Position numbers and translations under genes: made by a program
Shown here: piece by piece, positions 10,593 to 22,294 of the stretch
Numbering within the stretch: the first letter of the stretch is position 1
How the letters are laid out: every line of letters starts with the position of its first letter
Origin: Mimachlamys varia
Lineage: Eukaryota; Mollusca; Bivalvia; Pectinida; Pectinidae
Length of the DNA: 64,000 bases
Direction of reading: 5' to 3'
Assembly: GCA_947623455.1 (NCBI GenBank)
Contig: OX392532.1
Span: 25,890,792-25,954,791 of the forward strand
The notes under the pieces: model-generated
Databases searched by the model: none
The model's input: only the letters and a program-made list of their open reading frames with translations
What the model was told of the DNA's origin: nothing

Positions 10593-13500
10593 GTACGGTT
10601 TTGATTACGTCACACAAATGACGCTATTCCAGTTATTTGTCAAGTACGCAAGTATGAGAACTTCCATGAATGATAAAAAGGTCAATACAACTGGACCCCT
10701 TTAGTGCACCCCGGTACATAGGGGATATTTAACAGTGTCTTCAGTAATACCAAATATATTTCACGAGTTGGGGCTAATATGTTGATATTTTTCACGAGTG
10801 CGTAACCCGAGTGAAAAAGTCAACATTATAGGCACGCGAGTGAAATATATTTAGTATTAATCAAGATGCTGTTAGATATTCTGTAAACAACAGTTAAACT
10901 GGAGGAAATTGCACGGTTTAAAAGTAAAAGGGAAGTAACTCTTGAATACATAGAGAATAAACGCCCGCCACACCGCAACATTTGGAAGGGCGGCGAACGT
11001 TTACTGAATAAATAACTGCCTGGTACAAACAGCATTTACAGAAGTGTCATCAATTAAATAAGTATGTATCACTTATAATTCCTCAACATGACCTTTTAAC
11101 CCAGCATAAATATACATTTATAAATATGTTTGTGTAGGATATTTCTAAAAGATAACTCATGTTCTGAATACGTCTGAATACAAACAGATTTGATCAGCTC
11201 TTATACGTTACGGGAACGTGCCAAAGCTTACATAAGCTTAATGAACAGAAAGCGTACCATGTTCGTTGCGTTAATGGTTAATGCGCATCGCGGGATCGTA
11301 GGTAAGATTTTAACAAATTTAATTGTATAAATATTAAAATGGGTTGGACAACAAGTTATTACAACTAACTCTTCAAAACAAATGATAAAAATGAAAATCA
11401 TACATGTTTGGGGAATGGGGAAATGGATAGAGGGGAGAGGGGGTGGGGGTTGGAGGGGTGGGGGTCGTATGAAGCAACTAATATAATTTGATTTTGTTCT
11501 GGACTGAAAGGACATGGAAATGTGTTTGAGATAACTCTTTAAAATACTTTGGATATATCGTATTTTTCCATTCTACATCTTTCTTACACATTTTGTAGTT
11601 CAGGTGGGGGCAGGGAAGGGAGCTGATGTTTTCACTTTTCAGAATTCGGCAAATTTCGTACTTATATCGACAGTACCGAAATAAGCCGATTGCAATATAA
11701 TTAGAATATTCTCGTGTATATTGCATTTTGTGAATTTTTCTTTTACACCTATTTATTAAATAAATCAATGACACAACACACAATTTTTTAAAGATAAATT
11801 GGACAAATAATTGTACGAGAAATATTTGTTCTTTATTCCAGTGCTAGCAGTGGACACCGCTCTTAAGGCTATACAAACGCAGACGTCAACACAGTGTACG
11901 GCGCCAAATGGAGAAGTGCAGAGCTTCATTGTCGCCATGGCGATCATCAACCGAATCCGAATCCCAGATTTCAGCGATCCTGATATGTACGTACAAAATG
12001 TACGCCCGTGACATTAAAGGCCCAATATACGTAACGTCGGGAATTTTTTCGTTAATTTGAAAAATTCTGAAAAAAAATCCAGTTGATAACCATGCAAAAA
12101 TAAGCCTAAAACGAAGTAAACCTGAGCGGTAACTAACGAGAAACTCCTGACAGAAAAATCCAAAGAATTGAAAATAATTCAGTTGGGGCCCACTTCAATA
12201 ACAAACCGCAGGTAGAAGACAGTCAAAATGGTCGCGTGTTTACAAATACCGAGTTTCAACTGCTGCCGTACCGGTAACCGCGAAAGAAGTCATCGTGGAT
12301 ATTAACTAAATCTATAAAAATAATAAGTTATCAGGCTTGATTTTCGTATCAAGTTTTGCCGAAAGTTACGTATATTGGGCCTTTAAACGAGTTTTCCCCC
12401 GCCAGACGACTTAATTGTTTTCAAGTAGCATTGTTGTTCAATTATTATCATAAACGTGTCATTGATGCATCTGTGTAACCAATACCAACCACCCAGCACG
12501 TTGTATATGTGCATTACGCAGGTCATATCTACCAAGCACGTGCCATATCTGTTTGACTTCCGGTTCAAACTGCTTTGTACCCAACACAGATCTGCATGTA
12601 TTAGCATCCTGTTCATTGTGTTAAAGGAACATCCCGCGAAAGTCTACATTGAAGTTATTGAATGTACATAGTGTCTGCACTTTTATTTTCCTGCTATTCT
12701 AATATTTAAAATGCACTCAAAATGCCTTTATAGACAACTTGCAAATTGAATTCCTCGGGGAAGCCCCGATAAAAATAGCGATCATCACGCGTCAAGTGAA
12801 AGTTTTTTTTTCGCAAGTCGCCTGACCGATTTGACGAGAGGGGCCTTAGGGAGGGGACGCGTAATGAATACGTCCGATGATAAAACAGAGACAAAGTCCG
12901 CGTATAAACTTATTGAATCACAGTCACATTAATAATCAGATATTAACTACACACGATATTTAAATGAAGAAATATTTATGGGCATCTCTGCGTCATTATT
13001 GACATAAGTACCTGACTGAGACCAGTACAAATTGGTACGGGATATATATATGCAACCATGCATTGTCGGAAACCTACATGACACTGCATTTACGTTTAGG
13101 TACAGTATCATGTGGGTTTCATACAACCATGGGACAAACCTTCTGTAAAAAGTTATATTTACAAATCTTCATTTTAAAATGATTTCATGAAAGTTATGCA
13201 TGCATTATCTTTCAATGAGATAGCACTATACATTTGATATCAGTTCCTCACTTACACGAACATTACACAGCCTCTGAAACACACACTCACACATCACATA
13301 ACTCAAACCTAATCATTAGCTGTTACAATGTATTTAATATAACATAATCATTATATTCCCATTACAGCTGTATCAACGACTGTGGTCAGATCCAACCCGT
13401 TCTCAACCCACCGTCAGGGGAGATAACCAGTGCACAAAAGAACATTATAATGGAAAACTTCGCCACTTACCTCAGAGCTGAATGGGAAATGGGCGCATGC

Positions 13501-14595
13501 GGAAATGACGTCATTCTGCTCTATTGTCAAGAATTCGATCTTGTAAGAAATTAAAATTTCGGCATTCACCGTCCTGTAAATAAATCTATATTTTGGCGTT
13601 ATCATATTTTCTGTTCATTTCTTAGCGTTTAAGTTTTTTTATCAATTGTGTGATGAAGGAAAATAACTCGTGTATGGTCGTGTAAGGGATTTCCCTCCCA
13701 CTAGTAAGAGATTTTGGACGCGTTTCTATGTTGTATAAATTAGTTTGTTACGAGCCTTCCTCGTTTACCTGTTTCGTTTCTTTTACTTATTGAAGTCACA
13801 CTAAATCTGATATATACTATCACCCAATGTCATAGTAACAAGTGTGCCTTGTACGGATATGAAGAATTCTAATACTTACGGCTTGTCAATACCATTTGAA
13901 AGTTTATATGTTAATTTGGATCGAATGAATATTCATAAATCAAAATAATTACCATATTTATATTACCTTGGCTGATATTTAACGAGTCTCCTTAGGCTCT
14001 TACTGTTAAAACACATCAACAAACATTTAAAAGAAAAGATGAAAGCCTGTCATACGTGATGAAAGATTTGATATGACCTTGAAGTTGACCTTTGTGTTTG
14101 TTTCAGTTGCACGTGTCCGTGGGTTATGGAGCCGGAAGTCTCGTCACCTCCGCTGTGATCGCTGATATAGTTTCAACATTCAGTTCATACAAGGTCAGCG
14201 GGAACATTGCCGAGGGACTACTCGTTATCTCGGAGAAACTTCGCGTCACACTGCGGAGTCTTACACCGGCTCACATCCTTCTGATCCTGAACATGATCGG
14301 ACTTGTAGCGCTAGGAATGTTTCTGTTCTTTTTCCTGTATCTGCGTGACCTTGAGTATAACGTGTGGGGACGGGAGGGTGTGTGGCGCGTGCTGGGCGAG
14401 ATGGTGTATTGGCTGTCCGGAGCGTGGATATTCCACGGCCTCCTCTATCTTGTCATTTATACTTCTGTAAAGGCGCCGTATGCTGGGATTCTCGCGGCCC
14501 TTCTCGCCGGGGTCGCCATGGTAGCCATATTTGTGTACGAAAAAACGCTGTTCAAGAACCCACTGAATCTCTCAACATCGAACACGACGATTTAG
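10346..14595 (+). CDS. TPM-domain membrane protein, four coding exons, 351 aa
   Basis: Four exons join in frame as 10346-10592, 11842-11986, 13368-13542 and 14107-14595 (1,056 nt, 351 aa). All introns are GT-AG, with phases 1, 2 and 0. Residues 1-19 form a signal peptide. A Cys-rich leader follows, then a TPM domain at about 70-235: the YICDPD motif (71-76), the GEVQSFIVAMA strand, CGNDVILLY, and HVSVGYGAG ahead of a C-terminal helix. Three hydrophobic segments lie at about 245-268, 288-309 and 314-333. TPM domains occur in prokaryotic and plant (TLP18.3) phosphatase-like proteins and in secreted or membrane proteins of invertebrates. The biochemical role in animals is not clear to me, so I infer no activity beyond an extracytoplasmic TPM domain anchored by C-terminal helices. 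The start has a good context (A at -3) and fits the signal peptide. Confidence 0.87.
10745..10859. mobile_element. Foldback element of 115 bp in TPM intron 1
   Basis: Near-perfect inverted repeat. The left arm begins TAATACCAAATATATTTCAC and the right arm ends with its complement GTGAAATATATTTAGTATTA, with arms of about 52 bp and almost no loop. It has a CGAGTG/CACTCG pattern inside. It is non-coding and likely a MITE. Confidence 0.8.
11842..11986 (+). CDS. TPM gene, coding exon 2 (residues 83-131)
   Basis: The acceptor is TTTATTCCAG and the donor is GATAT|GTACGT. It carries the alternating helix/strand centre of the TPM domain (AVDTALKAIQ, then QSFIVAMAIINRI). The phase matches both neighbours. 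Confidence 0.85.
12018..12382. mobile_element. TTAA-flanked MITE, copy 1 (TPM intron 2)
   Basis: A 365-bp non-coding element with terminal inverted repeats AGGCCCAATATACGTAAC, flanked on both sides by TTAA (12014-12017 and 12383-12386). A second copy with identical termini lies at 19255-19648. TTAA duplication is the hallmark of piggyBac-type transposition, so a non-autonomous piggyBac-like element is the likeliest class. No transposase is present in the window. Confidence 0.85.
13368..13542 (+). CDS. TPM gene, coding exon 3 (residues 132-189)
   Basis: The acceptor is CCATTACAG and the donor CTT|GTAAGA is at 13543. It encodes CINDCGQ with paired Cys, then a helix (NFATYLRAEW) and the CGNDVILLY strand typical of animal TPM proteins. 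Confidence 0.87.
14107..14595 (+). CDS. TPM gene, coding exon 4 (residues 190-351)
   Basis: The acceptor is TTTGTTTCAG. It encodes HVSVGYGAG and the final TPM helix, then three hydrophobic membrane segments and a short Ser/Thr/Asn-rich tail ending at TAG (14593-14595). GC content is visibly higher than in the flanking introns. The +1-shifted 114-codon frame in this exon is a shadow. Confidence 0.88.
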   Translation: MHVSVGYGAGSLVTSAVIADIVSTFSSYKVSGNIAEGLLVISEKLRVTLRSLTPAHILLILNMIGLVALGMFLFFFLYLRDLEYNVWGREGVWRVLGEMVYWLSGAWIFHGLLYLVIYTSVKAPYAGILAALLAGVAMVAIFVYEKTLFKNPLNLSTSNTTI

Positions 14596-15679
14596 GTAGT
14601 AGCCCTGCAATTAGGCACCGATGGCTCTTTCCGAAAACGAGAAAGTGGGGACGGGTCCGAACAGAGTACCGGTTGTGTCGTCATGACTGTACTCTTTGTT
14701 TTGTTTAATGCATGATTACTGTTTACCTGTCGTATGCAAATATAACATTAGAATGACCGTTCTCTGATTATCCTGTATATGTGTCGCTTTAACAGTCCCT
14801 GATAACATGAACTCCAGAAATCCTTAAGGACCCACACAACTAAATGAACCTATCACGAAGTGTTTCATACGTTTGTAGTCCCTTACGAAAATTTGTTCCG
14901 GGTAAGTACTGTGATTCTGAGTAATTTAAATAGGTAACTGTTGATATATTCTGCATTGAATGAAATCTATAGATATTTAACTTTACAAAAATGTATACTT
15001 TTGGTCGATTTTTTTGTGTGATGGCGGATTGATATGGAGTCAAAAGTCAGAGGGTGTTCCCGTCCCATTTCACTTGTTTGACATGTAAATTTTCGGTTGT
15101 CTGAAGCAGACGCCTGTTGCGAGCTAAAATGCCACGAAAGTCCTCATAAAATGCCCTTTGAAGCCTTTGCCATGTATGTATCTGTAAATCCAGGCAGTTG
15201 TCACTAGTGTTGAACGTCAAATATTAAAGTTATTAGCTCGAAAGCTAAGTAATAACACATAGTAAATTATTTAGTTGTGCGAGTCCTTAAACACCGTTAT
15301 AGCTTTAGACCTGACTCTCAAAATCGTTCGTTATTCCTTAATTTGGTCAGTTTTACTCACATAGTAATCTCTATATACTGGGCTCTGGTAGTCCTATTTT
15401 GTAAATACCTCTTTGATGTGTATAAGCTGTTTATAGTCATATTCTGTATACCTTAATTTATACGTAGAAAGTGCGTAAGTTAAAATTATACATTCAAAGT
15501 GCCTAATCTACAATGCCTGTTCTTATAAGCCTTTTTGTCGATAGTTTTATACATAGTGCTGGACACTAGGAATAAAATACGTATACTTTACAGAAATAAA
15601 AATCGACTTTCTTGATTTTGTCGAGGTGTCCACCATGTAGCTTTTTATTACGTATCAAAGCTCATTGTTTTTTCAGTGA
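14596..15679 (+). other. Likely 3' UTR and downstream region of the TPM gene
   Basis: No other gene is supported. Candidate polyadenylation signals AATAAA lie at 15571 and 15595, about 1 kb past the stop and just before the 43-bp array. Which one is used cannot be told from sequence. Confidence 0.4.
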
Positions 15680-16533
15680 CTCCGTTAGTTGCGCGCTTCT
15701 TAGCCGAGTTGGAATAAGTAGCCTCCGTTAGTTGCGTGCTTCTTAGCCGAGTTGAAATGAGTAGCCTCCGTTAGTTGCGCGCTTCTTAACCGAGTTGGAA
15801 TAAGTAGCCTCCGTTAGTTGCGCGCTTCTTAGCCGAGTTGGAATAAGTAGCCTCCGTTAGTTGCACGCTTCTTAGCCGAGTTGAAATGAGTAGCCTCCGT
15901 TAGTTGCACGCTTCTTAACCGAGTAGGAATAAGTAGCCTCCGTTAGTTGCGCGCTTCTTAGCCGAGTTGGAATAAGTAGCCTCCGTTAGTTGCACGCTTC
16001 TTAGCCGAGTTGGAATAAGTAGCCTCCGTTAGTTGCGCGCTTCTTAGCCGAGTTGGAATAAGCAGCCTCCGTTAGTTGCGCGCTTCTTAACCGAGTAGGA
16101 ATAAGTAGCCTCCGTTAGTTGCGCGCTTCTTAACCGAGTTGGAATAAGTAGCCTCCGTTAGTTGCGCGCTTCTTAGCCGAGTTGGAATAAGTAGCCTCCG
16201 TTAGTTGCGTGCTTCTTAGCCGAGTTGAAATGAGTAGCCTCCGTTAGTTGCACGCTTCTTAACCGAGTAGGAATAAGTAGCCTCCGTTAGTTGCGCGCTT
16301 CTTAGCCGAGTTGGAATAAGTAGCCTCCGTTAGTTGCACGCTTCTTAGCCGAGTTGGAATAAGTAGCCTCCGTTAGTTGCGCGCTTCTTAGCCGAGTTGG
16401 AATAAGCAGCCTCCGTTAGTTGCGCGCTTCTTAACCGAGTAGGAATAAGTAGCCTCCGTTAGTTGCGCGCTTCTTAACCGAGTTGGAATAAGTAGCCTCC
16501 GTTAGTTGCGCGCTTCTTAGCCGAGTAGGAATA
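15680..16533 (+). repeat. 43-bp satellite array, about 20 copies, with 8-monomer higher-order repeat
   Basis: The monomer contains CCTCCGTTAGTTGCGCGC and CTTAGCCGAGTTGGAATAAG. Variant positions (GCGCGC/GCACGC/GCGTGC, AGCC/AACC, TTGGA/TAGGA/TTGAAATG, AGTAG/AGCAG) order monomers 3-10 and 11-18 in the same series, giving a unit of about 344 bp. The array starts about 80 bp after the last candidate polyA signal of the TPM gene. Confidence 0.95.
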
Positions 16534-16675
16534 AAATGGAACGAGACAAAGGTACAGACTCTAAAATTAAGCAATGGTATGTTGTACCTAAATGTGTAAT
16601 TGACAGTCGTTAAAGCAACACGGCCTTGCAAAATGTAACGTTCAGGTCGTTTCCAACAGCAAACAGAAACCCCGA

Positions 16676-16867
16676 TTACGAGCACTTTGAATTGCGATCA
16701 TCTTTCTCAATGCAAGACAAATTCACTTCATCAGTGACCTCAGCTGATTTTACTAATGGCCCTTTTGCTTTAAGTGAAGTTGTGATCCCATTTTCGACCA
16801 CAAACTTTTCAATTAGCTCACCGTCATTGCCACCCGTTGCAAACTTTGGCCGCCATTTTGTTTTCAT
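16676..16867 (-). CDS. Possible first coding exon, unrecognised protein (tentative)
   Basis: A minus-strand frame of 63 codons starts in the context CACTATGAAAACAAAATGGC. It has a balanced, soluble-looking composition (KFATGGNDGELIEKFVVENG, then SLKAKGPLVKSAEVTDE) unlike the surrounding low-complexity frames. It could be a first exon using one of several GT sites between about 16690 and 16740, but no second exon was found within the window. I do not recognise the family. It may equally be a transposon remnant or chance. Confidence 0.22.
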   Translation of the reverse strand: MKTKWRPKFATGGNDGELIEKFVVENGITTSLKAKGPLVKSAEVTDEVNLSCIEKDDRNSKCS

Positions 16868-16877
16868 AGTGCCCTAA

Positions 16878-18625
16878 ATAAAATCACGTGGTAATGAAAG
16901 TGTCATGATTAAACCGACTGAAAGTGGTATCCCGGAAATGACGTATTGTTTTTTTTTTATTGTGGTGACACGTTAGGCCTACTCGTTCCGTACCCTGCCG
17001 GGTAGAAACCGGCGTATTCCGGTCATGTGAACGACTGATGTCGAGAATAGAGCGAACCCTGTTTATTTAATATTTAAAATATGCAAATGTTATTTTTTAT
17101 AGAATGAAGTATTTCGGATAGTTTCAGCTTGAAATGGTATGACTGGAGTTTAAAAAAAAAATTTTACGTTGCATAACTGAACGAAAGTTATAATAATGTA
17201 CATCCCGTCGTGAACACCTTACCTAAAGCTGCCATCTTGAATCGTCATCAGCCAGTATCTCCGCCGGCGGCTGCCCGATTAGAACGATCAGACTGAAACT
17301 ATTGCACAACAGAAAGGTATGACCCTTTAGGACGAGATGTTTCATATTTCACCCCTGAATTTACCCCAACTTGTGGGGTAAGATTCCTTAAACTGAAATT
17401 GTCAATGTTCTCGATTCTGGCGCCATAAACGATACACGTGGCGTCAAAAGAGAGTGATTTATTCGAGTAATGAGCGTGGACAAGGTGCGTATAGATAGAT
17501 CAAACTCTCATCATTATGCAAGAAAATGAAACCATTGAAGTACAGGTCTTGAAGGAAACAAACCATTTATGTCCAAACGAAGCCTAACAGCAGACGTCAG
17601 TGTGTAGCGTTGTGTCCGGTGGGTATGAATAATGGCTCAGAGTTGATTTTTACTGGCAGTTATGAGAAAAGAAAAAGACAAACTAATTTAAAAGGGAGCG
17701 GATTGATTAATTTGAATCCCTTAAAGGGATAATTGATCAAACAAAACTCGGCCATCGTGTGAAGGATACATTGGCCAGAGGTTACAATTTTCGAACGTTG
17801 GAAAACAAACGAAACGAACTAGAATCTATAGATGGTTATCTATATCAAATGGCCATGGTATATTTGATAATTAAGTCAAATAGACAAATCAGAGAAATAT
17901 TTGTAAAATCTTAAGTTCAGCGTGCCTCCTTTATCAGAGTGTAACCGAAGTCAGTGAAGCGGAAAATAAATCTCAATGACTTGCATGTTAATGTATACAA
18001 AGTTTGATGAGTATGGGTGTTCAAATATCAGAGAAATAGAGCTAAACATTTACGGAAAGCACATAACTAAAGTCTGTTGAGCGTAACATAATGCAATGGT
18101 TCTGCATTTCTTAGAGCAGTTCTTCTGAAATATGCATTTGGTAAATGCTAGATTATTTTGACAGTGGTCAAATCCACTAGGCTTTTGATGAAAGTGAATC
18201 GGACATTTTTGAGAGTAGTAAGTGTTACATTATTAGTACGACTTTTGATACACGTAGTTGTTCACCTGTCCTGCTTTCGATACAACTGATTCTATACGAC
18301 CTACGACCGACTTCCAATTCATTGGCTGTGTAAAATAATCTTAACATAAAATAAGACTTCCAAAAACGTTAATTTGTCCAAATTTTGTGGCGGTACTTTC
18401 GTCATATTTTCTTTTTAAAGATATATCCGATATTTTAGTAGCTATTCTACTCATCTTTTGATAAAGGAAGGTCTTTATCAGGCATCAAAAACATTGTTTA
18501 TATAATCTAACGCAAAACATATACTACTTTCCGTTGTATATATTAGTTTGGTATTTTGTTCATTTTCCGTTTCACAGATGTGACGTTTTGTGTCAACATA
18601 TTCCCCGAGTCACGCATACATTGAA
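16878..18625. other. No recognisable gene or repeat
   Basis: AT-rich sequence. No reading frame of useful length, inverted repeat or array is visible apart from a small GCCGGGTA...ACCGGCG hairpin near 16998. Confidence 0.45.
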
Positions 18626-18835
18626 GCGGAAGTAGTTATACTGGAGTTATCTCCACATGAGCGGAAGTAGTTATACTGGAGTTATCTCCACATGAGCGGA
18701 AGTAGTTATACTGGAGTTATCTCCACATGAGCGGAAGTAGTTATACTGGAGTTATCTCCACATGAGCGGAAGTAGTTATACTGGAGTTATCTCCACATGA
18801 GCGGAAGTAGTTATACTGGAGTTATCTCCACATGA
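18626..18835 (+). repeat. 35-bp tandem repeat, six identical copies
   Basis: Exactly six head-to-tail copies of a 35-bp unit starting GCGGAAGTAGTTATACTGGA and ending CTCCACATGA, followed by a 6-base partial copy. I see no differences between copies, which implies very recent expansion. The unit also contains the palindrome-like TGGAGTTATCTCCA. Confidence 0.95.
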
Positions 18836-19082
18836 GCGGAATAATACAGGACGGGTTTATTCCGTGGCCGTTTTCATGTAGTGTAATGTTTCAGCTCCTA
18901 AGTAGACCCTCAGTACGTACAAGATCTTACCTGTTCTACGTAGAATTGAAGAGAACGCTAGTAAACAGTGCAGTGCTATTACAAACTATAGGATTTCACA
19001 GAGTACGACGATGATTCATCATCTTTACCTTCTCTTCACCTCCGCATTATAGTCTTTAATGACTGTGGAGTATATACAAAAT

Positions 19083-19111
19083 GTAACAGACAGACAGACA
19101 GACAGGTAGAT
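19083..19111 (+). repeat. (CAGA)n microsatellite
   Basis: About six units of CAGA/ACAG. Confidence 0.8.
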
Positions 19112-19254
19112 GAATGTTATCATATTCTATTTTTATATATTAAGTTTCACCAAATAAAACCAACATGAATTTTCTCTGCTGTGACTAACAGATGATTTTA
19201 TTGTAAACAGAATCTTATAATGTAAATGTATATTTGTCATCTTTATTTGTTTAA

Positions 19255-19648
19255 AGGCCCAATATACGTAACTTCATGGAAATTTTCGTGATTCTGAAAA
19301 ATTCTAAAAAAAAAAATTCAGTTGATAACGGTGCAAAAATAAGCCTAAAACGAAGTAAACCTGAGTGGTAACTAACAAGAAACTCTGGACAAAAAAAATC
19401 CAAAGAATTGAAAATGATTCAGGTGGGGCCCACTTCAACAACAAACCGGAGGAAGAAGACGGTTCGAAATGGTCGCGTGTTTACAAATAGCTTGTTTCAA
19501 CTGCTGCTGTACCGTTAACCGCGAAAGAATTCATCTTGAATATTGCTGATATCAGTTAATCTTAACTAAATCTATAAATATAATAAGTTATTTACATTGG
19601 GCTTGATTTTCGCTTCAAGTTTTGCCGAAAGTTACGTATATTGGGCCT
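19255..19648. mobile_element. TTAA-flanked MITE, copy 2
   Basis: A 394-bp element with the same 18-bp termini (AGGCCCAATATACGTAAC) and TTAA on both sides (19251-19254, 19649-19652). The interior is about 85 percent similar by eye to 12018-12382, with small indels including an extra segment near 19545-19560. Confidence 0.85.
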
Positions 19649-19737
19649 TTAACAACAATAATAAAACAAGTCACAATAACTTACAATGTAGACCTTTACT
19701 AATTACTCGTGTTGAAAGGATGTAAGCGTGAGGGGTC

Positions 19738-19891
19738 TTACTGTGTGAGGAAACCGGAGTACACGAAGAAAAATCGGCGTAGTAGGACATGTACAGGTGA
19801 CCACATACCTTTTCCCGCCCGATCGGAGAATCGAACCTCTGCCGTCTTGGTGGAAGGTAAAAGCGCTACCCAATACGCCATCCGACCACCC
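19738..19891 (-). mobile_element. SINE-like element with tRNA-like end
   Basis: The core GAGGAAACCGGAGTAC followed by GAAGAAAAATCGGCG matches the cores at 22571-22720 and 60316-60410. The minus strand carries A-box-like TGGCGTATTGGGTAG and B-box GGTTCGATTC 35 bases apart. A complete tRNA cloverleaf does not form because the T stem is poor, so this is a tRNA-derived repeat end rather than a tRNA gene. Confidence 0.55.
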
Positions 19892-19976
19892 GTTAAATTA
19901 TTTATGCCAACGACCTATGTAGAACATGGCCACATTTGTGAAACCCAAAATAGTTTGCCACCCTAAGGCATAATTA

Positions 19977-20062
19977 TGGGCGGATTGGTAACACTCCGGT
20001 CTTCTGCGCAGGCGGCCGGGGTTCGATCCCCGAGGTCTTCGTACGCACGGGATATTTAGAGA
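19977..20062 (+). mobile_element. tRNA-derived SINE fragment (B box GGTTCGATCCC)
   Basis: GGCGGATTGGTAACACTCCG followed 30 bases later by GGGGTTCGATCCCCGAGG gives A-box-like and perfect B-box sequences of a PolIII promoter. There is no acceptor-stem pairing, so it is a SINE head, not a tRNA gene. Confidence 0.55.
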
Positions 20063-22290
20063 AGGTGTTTTTCTTCAACAACCCATATAGAGTATAAATG
20101 GTCTCGCATCCACAAGTGAAATAGCGTTAAAACTTATCCGATGGATACAAGCTTTAGAGAAGTGTACCGTGGGTTTCCGACGATGGCTACCAACAGAGCA
20201 TGGTATACATCTCCAGCACATAGTGACCTTCATGTACACACACCTAGAGGGAGTTAGCGCCTGATAAGGCAGCTCCTGATGTAATCTCTTCAGAACTGTT
20301 CAAGTTAATTGTATAACATTGTATATCTGTGTACATGTGCTGTAATTATTAGTATCCATAGTATTTATCATACTGGCCTTCTTAATTATTTATTCTCGCT
20401 TTTTTTTTTTGCATTTGTCTCCGTGGCGACTTGTCCATAGATGACTTTAGATGATTCAAGGACGATGAATTCTGTAAACCATGAATTCACAGTTCACTGG
20501 ACGCTTGTAAATGAAATTATCCACGTCAACTAGACGCTTGTAAAATTAGCGTCTTCGCGGTCTTATGCCGTTTGACGATGCATGATTCTTATCATTATCA
20601 TAATGATACAAATTCTATTCGGTCAACAGAATGAAGTTGCTTAATTATGCAGATATAAATTGAAATAATTACGCTGCATTTAATCAAATTGAAATACAGT
20701 AATCCAGGTCTCATAATAGTCAACCATTATGTAGGTCAAACATGTTTACATTGAATAATTAATTCAGATTTAAAAACAATGTTTTAGTATTTAAAACGCA
20801 TTCTCCTTTGAATTGTCCTCGATAGGAGACCAAAAATGAAAAATGCCCGAATGAATTAGTTTAAGGAAATTTAAACTTATTTAAATTTTGGAGAATGACA
20901 CTGCATATTCTTTTACGATTCTGTTCCAGTTGGGATCTGGCATTTCTAGTTCAGCGTATAATATTTTGTTTATATTCAAAAGTTCAGCTAATAATAGACC
21001 CTCTCTTTTGTGATGTGACTACTTTGTACCTCATGTTTATGGAACACGGTTGATATGACACAATTTTTCAATCGGCTAGGTTTTTATGCTTAAATTGTTA
21101 TGTTTGCAACACAATTTCCCACCCTGGTCGGAAACTGTGCTAAAATTGCTGAGCCGGGGTGAGAAATGATGCCGTTAGAAAAATACAATTGACAATTTAC
21201 AAACCTGCTACAACCATTTCACAGTTCACCTGGAACTCCACAATGTCCCTTAAACAATATATAGTTTTTTTTCTTTTTTTTTTTGTAACAAGAACTGACT
21301 CCCATTTTGATAGCCATTTATATACGTCAGTGTGTCATCACGAGATTGCTGACGAAAGGGCGTTTTCAGCCTACAGCTACTACCAATCAATGACGTCACC
21401 ATGGAAATGACCTATTTACCAAGCCAAAAGGGAATCAATTCTTGTTTACGAAAATACCCAATATTGGAACGCCTAACGTTAACTTAATTTTAAAGCAATT
21501 TTTTGTCATTGTTGTGTGATTTTTTATTCACAAAACTTATTAAAAAAATGTTATTAATTTTTAAAGTTATTTCATTATAATTACGTAATTAAATAAAATA
21601 ACTGCGTGAAGTTATAACGATCTTTCAAGTTTTAATTTCGTCCATTTAAAAAAAAATCTCAAGACACTGAAAATAATCTTTTCATATTGACTGATATTGT
21701 AATAAACATTTAAAAAGAAGATATTTATGAAACTACAAACAAAACCCCCCCTTTTCCGAAATTGATTATTATTAATATACTATGAGAACATTTATCTGAA
21801 GATTTGTTTTTAGATATCTATTTGGAATGCTTGTAATTTTCATTTTAGTTTCTGATCCAGATAAAGAATTAATTTCCAGTTTTGTTTACGTTTGTTTTCG
21901 AATATTGCAGTATACAGCGCGAGATGTTACTTATATGTGCATTACCTAAGTTGAAAAGTACTAACACAAATAGTTCATGCTTGTGACAATAGGAATGATA
22001 TAGTATGTTTTACATTGAGTTCTTTTTTTCACACCATAACACAAAGTTTACTTTAAGGTTTTGAGAAGAATAAGAAGATTAGCATACAATCTGATTAAAA
22101 TACAGATCCTTGTTCTCACTCCGTTTTACAAGGATCTGACAGCATCCAATATGAACCACGTTCTGGTGACCTTTGTTGCCTCTTTATTTCACACTCCAGA
22201 ACAATTTTCTAATTAATGACAGGACACAGCTGTCACCTGCACAGACTCATTTCGACACAATATGTATATCATCGAACAGATAGGATTACG
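20063..22290. other. No recognisable gene
   Basis: AT-rich, mostly unique-looking sequence with homopolymer T runs near 20400 and 21266-21283. The longest frame (21159-21410, 83 codons) has no recognisable motif. Confidence 0.45.
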
Positions 22291-22294
22291 CGAG

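Noticed and set aside
14364..14708. 114-codon frame overlapping TPM exon 4
   Set aside because: A shifted-frame shadow of the real exon.
19822..19890. tRNA gene on the minus strand
   Set aside because: A and B boxes are present and an apparent acceptor pairing exists, but the T stem does not form and spacing is wrong; it belongs to a SINE-like element.
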